From positions 62,820,174 through 62,884,173 of the forward strand of contig CM017557.1 of NCBI GenBank assembly GCA_007844125.1: a stretch of 64,000 nt of DNA, written 5' to 3'. Each line of letters begins with the position of its first letter. The first letter of the stretch is position 1. The DNA is from Sinonovacula constricta. Its lineage: Eukaryota; Mollusca; Bivalvia; Cardiida; Solecurtidae. Made by a program: the position numbers and the translations under genes. Below the pieces are notes generated by a model, which saw only the letters and a list, made by a program, of their open reading frames with translations, did not search any database and was not told the DNA's origin. Below are positions 15,101 through 27,100 of this stretch, piece by piece.

Positions 15101-18100
15101 GCCACCTTTGACACCTCACAAATGCCAACACACCTGCAGCTTTTCAATGTTCTTCTCCAGGTAATAATATGACATTCATACATGTATTAAATTACTGGGT
15201 TCTCTTTTTTTTTTAATTTATAAATTTCAAAAGATTTTAATGTTTACACATTTCAAAAAGTATTGACAAAATTGAAACCTTTGGGAAAAAAAACCCAAAA
15301 TATTGCAAATAACATCAAAAACATCACAGACAGACACAGGACTTGTCCTAATAATAACAACAAATCAATATCTTTAAAACTAGTAAAGGTTTTAAATCTC
15401 ATATCAAAATTGAAACAAGACCCCAGACTTATATCTGGGTAGAACCACCAGCGCTCCTGAGGTTAGCTAGAAAACCTCCCCACATCAAAATTGTCTTGAA
15501 CTCTTGTGCTGAGGAGTTACAAATTGGTGACTCAAATCCCCTTCCACAGGCACCCCAGTTATATTTGTGACAGGATGTACATATATGATGGAGAAACTGT
15601 CATACTTCATAAAGATTCATATTACTTAACAATTTTTTCCTATTTGTGTTTACAGGAGTTGACCACTTTGACAGATGTTGATGCTCTATTTTACCTTCTG
15701 ACATCCATGAAGTATCTAATTCTGCATGGAGAATGCCTCAACTACTCTGTCAACCAGTATCCCGACTTCCTTAAATTCTGCCTCGCCAGAAAACTCATAC
15801 CAAAGTAGGACTATGATTTCATTTTGTGGCTGTGTCATTAGAATAAACTACTCCAGTTACTCATTAGGAGATGGTTCCATGTGTTTTTTGTCTTTAATCT
15901 ATTGTACACAAAGCAGATTCCCTATTGCTATATTTTTTTTGGTACATTATTATTTTTTTTCCCTTTTTATCTATCCAGATGATTTATGTATTTGTCTATA
16001 TATTTATTTATTCTTTTTTTTTGTAGTTCTTTTGCTGTTTGTATGTTTGTCTCTCTACATTAAATCTCATATCCTTGTTGTGATGTTTTTTCAATATTTT
16101 TGTTTTTCTTTTTATAGTCCATATATAATTTACTTTTACATTTCAGCTTGTGGCGTCTGCTACAGACACGTCACTCCCAGTTTGCCCATGTGAGTGTCCC
16201 CCTTCTTCTTCACTGTGTTATCCTGCCAACAGGTGCTGATATGCTCTGGAAGATTGTGGAGGAGAATTTTGGCAGTGATGACTGGAAGGAACGGTTTGCA
16301 GCAGGTATGTGTTGGTTGTAAAATTATTTTGAAATGAATTTAAGGACATGATTTTTATTCTACGCTGCAATTGTATCATTTTATTTAGCAGAAGTTTTGA
16401 AGATTTTAAAGATATTGTTAAGACTGTCAAAGACCGTGCTGAACAGGTGAAAGTCTTGTTTGTGGGAGTATGCACAAATAAGATAGGTGCTGGACCAACA
16501 TCAGTATGTTCCATTTGTTGAATTAGATTTTGTTATCAGCCAAATGAAAGGAATGATTTATAGTTATGAGCTTACAAGGCCTTTATTATGGGCAAATATT
16601 TGGTCCTTACACAGGATTATATTTTGCCAAAATAAAGATGTAAGTAATCATATCATAATTATACGTTATATCTGGGGGGGGCTACATTGACATGACATTT
16701 GTCGGTCAGTTTGGCAGAAGATGAAGTTTGTCTGTGCAATTTCTCATTTACCATTGGTCAGATTTCTATAAAACTACAGGACTGGTTAGTACCAAACCTA
16801 GTCATGCCTATAATTAGCCCCTTATGATTGAATTGATTTTAATTGAGTTTTGCCCCATTTTGATTTATTTATGGTTGCAGTAATTGTGGCATAATGGTAT
16901 CTGTGGGTATTCATCATCTTCAATGAAACTTCTGGTTTTGACTGAGTCACATTTTATAATAATATTGTACCACTGCCCTCTAGTTGAGAAGGCAACAGTT
17001 TTAGCGCGATGTGTGGAAGCAGAGACAATGATGCATAACAAGATGATCAAGACAGCATTTGCCCACATCTTCTGTCTTCTGATTGGCTCCCTGGAGGATA
17101 TAAACGCTGCTGTATGTCAGAGGGCTCATCAGTACCTCGAAACCATCAAGGCATCATCAATCAAGGTGAATAATTGTGAACTTATTTTACTGGAAAGGTG
17201 GAAGGAAAATAATTGTGTGTTGTAAGGTTTTATGTCCCACTAACATTTTTACAAGGATTGCTTCCCTAGAGAACATTAGCCCTGATGGAAGTAAGATTAA
17301 ATGAGTTTATGTAGCTAGATTAAATTATCACTAAAATATTTATTTGTATCAGCAGTTTACTTTGTTTTTGTCAAGAGGTTAAAGCATGAATGTATTAATT
17401 GTGCTATTCATCAAATTCACTGAATCCACTCTGTTTGTACTTATTATTTTGGGGCTATGATAATTATTTTGTGGTTATTCAAACATATTGAGTTCTAACA
17501 ACTCAATTGTATTATAAAATAAATACTTTTTAATCTCTCTCTTCTTATAATGTATCTTTTACAGTGTATTTGCCAATGCCTGGAGTTTCAATTTGATGCT
17601 GTCATTAGTGATCGAGCCATGATCTTACGCTCCATGCACCTGCTGAACAATGTGCTGCCAGACAAACAAATCCTGTCCTGGGAATTCTTCCTGTCACGGT
17701 TTGACTGTCTCTCATTAGAGGCCCAGATTGATCTTGAAAGTACAGGCGACCTTTCCTACCCAACAGGTCAGTAGGTCAAGGGACTGGGTATGTTAATTCT
17801 TGTGGTTAATGACAAGACATATTTTTATGATCTCACAGCCAATCAGAGTTGAGTTATTACTATAGAAAGTAACTTGTCAATATGACCTCTATTACTAACA
17901 GCACAGTAAGGCCAGTAGGTGGAGCTTGTCTGAGTTAGTGAATCCCATGGGTGGAGCTTACTGGAATCTAATGGCCAATAAAAAAAATGAGTTGTAATAT
18001 GAAGGAATAATTTGCTTAGTGTGAGACTTTTTTAAAGTTAAAGGTTATCATATTAAAAATGTTGCTTGCAATGAAAGTTATAGTTTGGCAGATTATGAAT

Positions 18101-21100
18101 TCTGTAAGACACATTTTAGTGCTTTTTAAGAGTTAGGTATGCAAAATTGTTTATTAACATTGCTTATTTGAATATGGTAAAAACATGGACTGAGTTAATA
18201 GTTAAGTATTATTTAAGAATTAAATTGTTCTCATATGTGATTGAATTCTGAAAAGTCATAAGCTAAAATGAAGAATTGTTGCCAGAAATGTTTAATGAAA
18301 CTAATTGTAGTGATGTGCGATCATCTTCTAAACCTTTGGTATAACACCAGATATATTGACATTTTATAGTAACAGAATCATATGTTATCATATTAACTTT
18401 TGATATTTGATCTTAAAGAAATAGATAAATCAGAAACATTACTGTTGTTATCAAGAGTTAAAATCCCCAACCTTTACTTTATGTAAGGTGCTATGCGATT
18501 AAAATGACTGTCGTTATCATCCTATTTGAATATAATTAAAGTGGTTTATGCAGAAAAAGGTAGACAACTTTCTCTAAGATCTTTGGTCCATCTTTGCTGT
18601 TATAAGCATTTATTTCTGCACATAAAAACCATCATGTCCACTCTAGTCTTTTTATCTTGAACTGATTTAGGCAATTCTTTTGCTGCAATTCTTACTAACT
18701 TAAAACTTTACTTAGCATAATAACTTAATTTCAAAGATTTTAATTTAGAATATATTGTTTTAACTGCATGCTTATTTTTGCAGTTTAACTTTTGGTTTTA
18801 ACTTTTAACATTGTTAAATATTAAACTCATCCTAATTAAAATTTTCGATTTTTAGTGAATGTTTTAAAAAAAAACAATATAATCCTTTTAACGCACACAT
18901 TGTCAACAATTGCTTTCCCCTCACAATATATACTCGCCAAAAGCCTATGCTAGCATAGTTGTGCGAGTTGCTTTTTATATTATTTTTGTTACAGTAACGT
19001 TTTTGCCGAGTTCTCAGCTTTCTCTGTGATTTGTCTGTATTTAACAAAACAAATATAACCATGTCACTGCCATAATGTACAATATTATGTTACCATGGAA
19101 TCCTGTAGATAGGCAATCCCTCTTTTAAGACCCAGTGGTGTTTTTTGTGTGTATATGTTCTACGATTAAAATATTTGATGTTGCTCTAGCACCCAGCTTA
19201 TTCCTTTTTATGAACAAAGTATGTTACAAAAGTACCGTATTGCTATTTGACAACTTTTCTTTGTATAAGTCTGTTCGTGTTGAAGATTAAGAGATGAAAA
19301 GTTATTGCCAGGATGGGGAAAATTATTGTAGTTAAGCCTACTGGTACTATTTATTTTGGATTTTTGCATCTTGATTAAAAGATGATCATACAAGAAAAAT
19401 GTGCTTGTGAGTGTTTTGGCACTTTGGAGCATTCCTACATTTAATGTATTGCCAATTTTATTTTGAAAAAAAAAAATTGTAATAAAGCATAAAAAATAAA
19501 GCAAGTTATACAGAAGAGCATTCCTTTATACATTGCTCACTTGATAGAAATCTATATGTGGCTTTGTTGAACTTGATTGCCATGATTTTTCTTTTTATGT
19601 AATAATTATTGTTAATGATATTACTTCAATAACTTGATCTGAACCTTCTTCTTTCAGAGGAATTGGCCTTGTCCATTAATTTCATAGGTTTGACATCATT
19701 TCTGTCTTCTCAATTTGTTTTATTGATTTTCCTCTTAGCCTCAAGTTGCTTTCAGTTTTATGGTTTTCATCTGTCTCTCTATTATGTGTAACTCCATGTT
19801 TGTATCTATATATGTAGAACATGTAGCTATGTTTATAATTAAAAAATGTGTACTTGCCAGGCCAAAGGTGTACCAGTCAAAGTTGTTGTTTAAATATGAT
19901 TTTTAATCATCAACAACTCTAATGTTTAAGAAGAAAGAAGTGTTTTAATGATTACATCACATGCAAAGAAGTGTGCAAATAACGTGATTTGATCTTTCGT
20001 AATTTCATTTTTCATTATATCATAATTGAAAAGACCAAACCATAATTTTTAGCACTAGTTTGCGCAGAATTTTTTTATATGTTTGCTCTTAGGATTTTCT
20101 ATGTTTTCATCTATATAATGTTTGTAGATGTTAAGTTGCTCTCTGTTTTCAAAACTACTGTGTGTGTTTTGTTAGCGTACTCTGTTTGTGATGTTTGTTG
20201 TGTGTCTGCTGTTATTAAAGGGTAATTCATGCGCATTCCTTTATCCTGCGCGGCTAGTACCGTAAACACTCATCTACTGTGCGCACCTTGTCTTATCTGT
20301 TTTTAACAAGGTTTTCAATGAAAATCCTGGTTATTAGATTGGGGAATGGCAGGTGGGCATCGCAAAACGGCGGATTTCCGGTCAATAACTTTAGTGTGGA
20401 TAAACCAATCTTGCTGAAACTTTGTATATAGCAAGCTTGCCAAAAGATCTAAATTGGGAATGGATTTGAGGCCAGTTGGGTCAAGATTACTGTTACTAAT
20501 AATAGAAAAAGAGTTTCTGCTTCATAATTTGTGTTTAAATGTAGGTATTTTGCTTAATCTTTTTTTGTTGGTATTTTATGTGCAAATTTAGCTTGGGATG
20601 GGGTTAGGGGCCAGTCCGGTCAAGGTCACTTATAAAAATTGAAAAACAGTTTTTGGTCAATAACTTCTGTTTGGATAAACCAATCTTGCTGAAACTTTGG
20701 ATATAGCAAGCTTGCATGAAGACCTAGCTTGGGATTAGATTTGAAAACCTGGTTTCGTGGCATGGCCACGTTCTTAAATGTTTTTTTTTTCAATGTTTGA
20801 TCAAATATCTTATAAAACTGTTTGTAATGTGATGACTTGCTTTTTATGCTGGAAAAGTACTACATATGCCAACCTTTCATGGGCCTACCGTTATGAACTG
20901 AAGTTGGGCACAGTTGCTATACAATTATTATGTTTAAGAACAGAATATAATTTAAATTAATAATTTTTACCTTTTTTCAAATCCTAATTGAAATTGTGCA
21001 CAAGTCACAAATATGCGCTTTTTACATGATTGATTACGGTATGTCTCACATTTGCTAGAGTTCTGCCTGTGTATGCGCCAAGATGCTCTGCGTAACATGC

Positions 21101-24100
21101 ACTATTTGCCTGCCAATATCTATGCTTACCTCTACCGTTCCCTTTTTTCCATTAAGAAAATATATTACTTTTTAACCTCTTAGGATATTATTCTTGGAAC
21201 TACCAAGGTAAAAGTATTTATTAAGTGATTTGAATTGATATGTTTCAATTTGGGTTTTTATGTGTGGGTGTTTTTTTTTTAAATGTGTAATGTATATTCA
21301 TAATGTTACATATGCCTAATTGAATATAAACTTAATTGTTCTTTATTCTTATATTTATGCTATGCCATATTTAAAAAATGATATTAATGGATATTTAACT
21401 CAGTGTAATTATGTGTATCATGTTTATAAATCTGTAATAATGTTTACATGTATATAATCGAGGTCACAAGTTCTGAAAATACATGTAACCTTCAGAAACA
21501 TATCCTGCAAAATAATCAACATTTTGCCGTTCTGGCCTAATCACTTAAAAGAAACATGTCCAAAAGTGTCCCTGAATTAGTATTTTCCAATAATCAGTTT
21601 TAAAAGAATCATTCAAGACATGAATATTGCTATCTTTTTTTGCTCAAATGTATATTAATATTGCTTGCAAAATACAAACTTCAATATGCTCAAACTTTAT
21701 AATCAGTATTGCAGTATTGATATTGTTATAATTATCAACATTTGTATAAATGTTTACCCTTTTTTAGAATCATTTCACAAAGGGGTTGTTCTCATTATAC
21801 TTTCTTTTCCTTGTCATAATGTCTTCACCAGCCGCAATAGCTCAGGTGGTAGAGCTTCGGCTTGCGGACTGGGAGGTCGTGGGTTCGAACCCCGGCCGAG
21901 TCAAACCAAAGACTTTAAAGTGGGTAGTAGTGGCTTCCCTCCTAACGCTCTGGGCTAAGGGGACAACATTTAGCCTGACTCGTCTGTGTCAGTATAATGG
22001 ACCGGCCAGGTTCAGTCCCTGGGCACCTCATAAGTGCTATAATGATAAAAATGTCGCTGTGCAGTATCAACAAAAATGCCGGCTAATCCCATCCCATCCC
22101 TCATAATGTCTTCAGTAGTTATCTTGGAATAGTTTGGTTACCCATTTATGGTAGATGGGAAAATGGTTTGGGTAGAATTTGTATGTAATAAATGAGCAGT
22201 TTATTTTTGTAATTTGTTGTTTGGAATAGTGTTAAGGAAAAGTTTTTCTTCGACTAAATATAAGACTGTTCATGTAAAAATATGGCACAGTGTTATTCTG
22301 AATGTTGTCTTTCTCATTACTATTTAAAGTTTGAACTTTTCCTAATAGAACACTGAATCTTTCCTAATATTCATTTGACTTATCAATGAACTATTTACAT
22401 GGAGTCATAAATTTATAATAAAAGCTTTGGTATGCTGATCATACTTTAATGCACAGGAATGTCAAAAAAGGAGATGTTTCTAAACAAATAGTCTCTCTAT
22501 AGAAGCTGGGTAAAAGTTGTTTTTTGTTAGATTGTTCTCAAAAATTATGGTCATATTTGGTGATGCCAGCTTATTATTGGTGGAGGAAGACACCATGTGT
22601 CCGAGTAGAACCCTTGCTGCACCGCAGGTCAGCTGAAAGACACATGTTTGTTCTTGCCCCCACTTGGACTCGAACCTCAGCGTTGAGGGACTGAGGAGTT
22701 GAGTTGAAGATGACATGTAACAACTCGGCCATGGAGCCCAACGAGTAAAAATAGATGCATGATTCATGTTCAGGCAAACCATAGCTTCCAATTTAATAAA
22801 AGATATTTAAATATTGACTATACGATGCATTCCTTACGCTATTCATATTTTTGACATCATACTTCCTTAGGAAATATAATCTTGACCCAATTTCCTAAAT
22901 ACCATTTTAGGAATAGTTTATTGTTGTAAACATTTATAAACATACCTAAAAGTAGGGTTGCTTATTTAATAGTTAGCTTAAAACCAAATAGATGCTGGTG
23001 TTTGATTAGGAAATTTTCTGTAAATTATGTGCAAGGTTTGAAAGAGAAAAGTTATGCACTTGTAGGCAATGAATTTTTAATAGTTTGGGTGTAAACAAAT
23101 AACACAGTGTCTTAAGCAGAGATGCTTTTGAGACAGTCTGCACAACACTTTGTGGGTTTTAATATACATTGTGTATTTACAGATTTGACCAGCAGTGACA
23201 GAGAGAGCGAGCACTTTTTACGGAAGTTGAATCGAGCGAGGTTTGCCCTTGCACGAACAGAGAGTATTCGATCAGTCAGCAAGAGTTTGTATGGCAAACC
23301 TCCATACAGAAGAGCTGTTTCCGTGCCCATACATCTTCTCTCGAAGGTTCCACTGAAAGGTTAGTATGGGTCTGTAACTGACCATGTTATTATCTTCAGG
23401 TATACACAATTTGAACCTTTTCAGACTTTTTCCTATAAGGGTTTGGATTTATTATAATTTCTTTACATATTTGTTGATGGATTAGACTAGTTATAACTGA
23501 TTTCACAGTAATCTTTAACTTTTCATTTTTTTTAATAAGATGGTACATGTAAATATCTAAGCATGTTAATTCATAATTTGTTCTAAAATTTTAAAAAAAT
23601 ATAATTGTGTGTGGCACCATGACATTCTTTATGTTCATCCTCTTGCACAAAAAATATATCTAATATTGCCTAGTTTATGAACTTTATCATAGTATTTTAA
23701 TGACTTTAAATAATTTAAAAAGAGCCCCCTCCCAAAAAAAAAAAACAAACACGTATTTTAATAAAATAAATAAGCTAATTATTCTGATTTTGATTTGTAC
23801 TTTCATATATTTTATGTTTGTTTTGACCTTATTAAATTGAACTATTTCCAATATCTTTTTTCATATTTTCACAAATTGTGTTATCTTGTCCTAACTTAAT
23901 CAGTTCATGTTTTGTGCAGGGGATAAGGACAAGTCCTGTGTGCGGCAACAGTCGGCTCCCCAGTTCTCCTTTACTCGACAAGCAACCTCCAAATTTAATC
24001 TTGGCTCTCTATCCAACTCAGTTTTCCAAGGTATGTAAAATCATGCACACATGCATGTGCACTCATGCACACACTTACATGCACACACGCCCACACGCAC

Positions 24101-27100
24101 ATAAAGACACATTTTAATTTTTTTTTGCTTTAAACCTTACATTTATTATTGATTTATGAAAAAAATTATTTTATTTTAAAATATAATTATTTTTTTTTAT
24201 TAACTTTCAATAAGAATTATTTGTAACACTTTAAGTAAACTATCACAAGTTTCAGAGGTGAATTCATGTTTCTGTTTTTCCAGTTAAGTTACGCTACTTA
24301 TAAGTTAATTTGTGTGTGCTTTGTTGCATATTTTCTATCTTTAAAAATAATTAATTTTAAGATAAAATAAGAACAAGGTTGTCTCTGTAGAAATGTAAAT
24401 TCCACTTGTATCAATACATCTACCATCTAGGTGGTTATCTGCGAGAGTTCACAGATGAAGAAAGTAACTTTGCTGCTCTGCTGCAGCGAGCCATGGATCT
24501 AGAGGGAGTGGATAGAGAGACGGTCTACCAACTGGTGGCCCTGCTTCTTAAAGTATGTTTGATTTATATTAAGCTTGATAAAAATGAATTTATTAAATGT
24601 ATAAGGAATAAATTTATTTATTCATACATGTGAACTTTTTCTGAGGCCAAAGTGGGAGATTTTCATTTGCAACATGGGAGATTTGTAATTTTCATATACA
24701 CAAAGAAGGAAGTTGTCTGTTTCCAAGGAGGGAGATTTCTGAAAATGTGTAAAACACTGCCCATTTTGTAATCATATTGAACCTTAACAGACGGATTCTC
24801 CCTCCAAAAGATGGGAGAGTTCACATGTATGTATATGCAGTTTAGATACCTATGGAGATATTAAATGCCTAAAATCCATGGCATTAACAATGTTTTACAC
24901 AATGATTGGTTGGTGAATATGGGTTGCTAACTAATGAATTGATTGCTGAAAAGATAGTGACATAGAGTCAGTCTCCTAACTTGTGGTTTTGGTAGTAAGA
25001 ATAAAACATGCTGCTGTTTTTACTGCTTTTATCACTTATCCAATGATATTTTAAAATTCTGTTTGTATTCTCAACCAATGATATCTTAAACTTGTGTTTG
25101 TGTTCTCAGCCATAATATCTTTAACTTCTGTTTGTGTTCTCAGCCAATGATATCTTAAACTTCTATTTGTGTTCTCAACCAATAATATCTTAAACTTCTG
25201 ATTGTGTTCTCAACCAATGATATCTTAAACTTCTGTTTGTGTTCTCAACCAATGATATCTTAAACGTCTGATGTGTTCTCTACCAATGATATCTTAAACT
25301 TCTGATGTGTTCTCTACCAATGATATCTTAAACTTCTGATTGTGTTCTCAGCCAATAATATCTTAAACTTCTGTTTGTGTTCTCAGCCAATGATATCTTA
25401 AACTTCTGTTTGTGTTCTCAACCAATGATATCTTAAACTTCTGTTTGTGTTCTCAACCAATGATATCTTAAACTTCTGTTTGTGTTCTCAACCAATGATA
25501 TCTTAAACGTCTGATGTGTTCTCTACCAATGATATCTTAAACTTCTGATGTGTTCTCTACCAATGATATCTTAAACTTCTGATTGTGTTCTCAACCTTAT
25601 ACAAGAGCTTACACTATGTTTTGTATGCATAGCCTAGAACCTTGGCCCATATTCACCAACCATTCTTAAGTAAGGATTGCTCAAGTTATGGATTTCAATC
25701 TACAATATCTTTCATTATATATTAAGCTACATGTCTGTATTTTTGCACGATACTTTAACTTTGCTACCTTCAGCTTAAAATCATGTTGACACTTTATAAA
25801 AAAGCTTTTTTTTTGCTGGTATGAAAATGGCTTAGGAATGGCTGGTGAGCACAGGCCCTAGTCTTTAATAATTCTTCATTGATAAGTATTTACCATAGTT
25901 TAATCTTTTATTTACAGTACATGATTAGATGTGACCAGGATGATGTGCCTGAAGACATTCAGAAAGCTGAGGTATGCCCACCATTATTTCAATCAACAGA
26001 CGTTTTCATTCATGGTTTTATACTTTCAAACTTTTTCTGCAGCCATTGTGGGAGATTTTCACTTGCAAAGTGAGAGATTTGTTATTTTCATTTAAACAAA
26101 GAAGGCAGTTATATGTTTCCAAGTAAGGAGATTTCTGAAAATGTATAAAACACCTCTCATTTTCAAATAATTTTGAACCTTGAATGAGGGAGTCTCCCTC
26201 CAAAAGCGAGAGTCCACATAGATGTACTTTAATATATATTTCTTGAATTCAAATCTTTTGCTATTTCTTTTATTATTAGTTTTCATTTGTCTTTCTTTAA
26301 ATCCTCAACTATCTGTATTTCATTGCAAAATATTTATTCAGTCTATAAATACTTTCCTTTAAATTGGTAGTTTTTTTCCCCTTGAATTTCATTTTTAGCT
26401 CACCTGAGCACAACGTGCAACGTCATTCGTCGTCAACACTTTAGCTTGTGAACACACTAGAGGCCACAGTTTTTATCCAATCTTCATCAAACTTAGTCAG
26501 AATGTTTGTCTGCATAAAATCTTGGATGAGTTCATTATTGGGTGACCTGGGGTCAAAAAGTTGGTCACTAGGTCAAATTTTAGGAAAAACTTGTGAACTC
26601 GCTAGAGACCACATTTATAGCCCAATCTTCACCAAACTTGGTCAGAATGTTTGTCTGCATGAAATTTTGGACGAGTTCATTATTGGATCATGTGTGGTCA
26701 AAAAGTAGGTCACAAGGTCAAATCTTAGAAAAAGCTTGTGCACACACTGGAGGCCACATTTATGGCCCAATCTTCACCAGACTTGACCAGAATGTTTGTG
26801 TGCATGAAATCTTGGAGGAGTTCATAACTGTGTCACGTGGGGTCAAAAAGTATGTCACTAGGTCAAATCATAGAAAAGGCTTGTGAACACACTAGAGGCC
26901 GTATTTATAGGCCAAACTTCATCAAACTTGATCAGAATGTTTGTCTGCTTGAAATCTTGACCGAGTTTATTATTGTGTCATGCAGGGTCAAAAAGAAGGT
27001 CCCAAGGTCAAATCTTAGAAAAAGCTTGTGAACATACTAGAGGCCTCATTTATGGCCCTATCTTCACCAAACTTGATCAGAATGTTTGCCTGCATGAAAT

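Larger units (their letters stand above)
17767..23182 (+). other. Intron 19 of UNC79 (5.4 kb)
   Basis: This is the longest intron in the window. From left to right it holds unremarkable AT-rich DNA to about 20370, a degenerate repeat (20374-20760), a SINE with clear target-site duplications (21828-22100) and a minus-strand SINE-like copy (22567-22742). The remainder shows nothing I can name. UNC79 of vertebrates has a few more residues at this junction than the exon 19/20 join gives, so a missed micro-exon is possible. Confidence 0.6.

Noticed and set aside
15726..16193. 155-codon ORF, hydrophobic
   Set aside because: Out-of-frame reading of exon 16 continuing into T-rich intron.
16740..16940. 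Dispersed repeat shared with 40220-40420
   Set aside because: Both contain TGGTATCTG then GGGTATTCATCATCTT, but the rest is too diverged for me to define an element with confidence.
21831..21905. Functional tRNA gene
   Set aside because: Boxes A and B and the T and D arms look good, but the acceptor ends do not pair and the sequence continues into a SINE body with target duplications.
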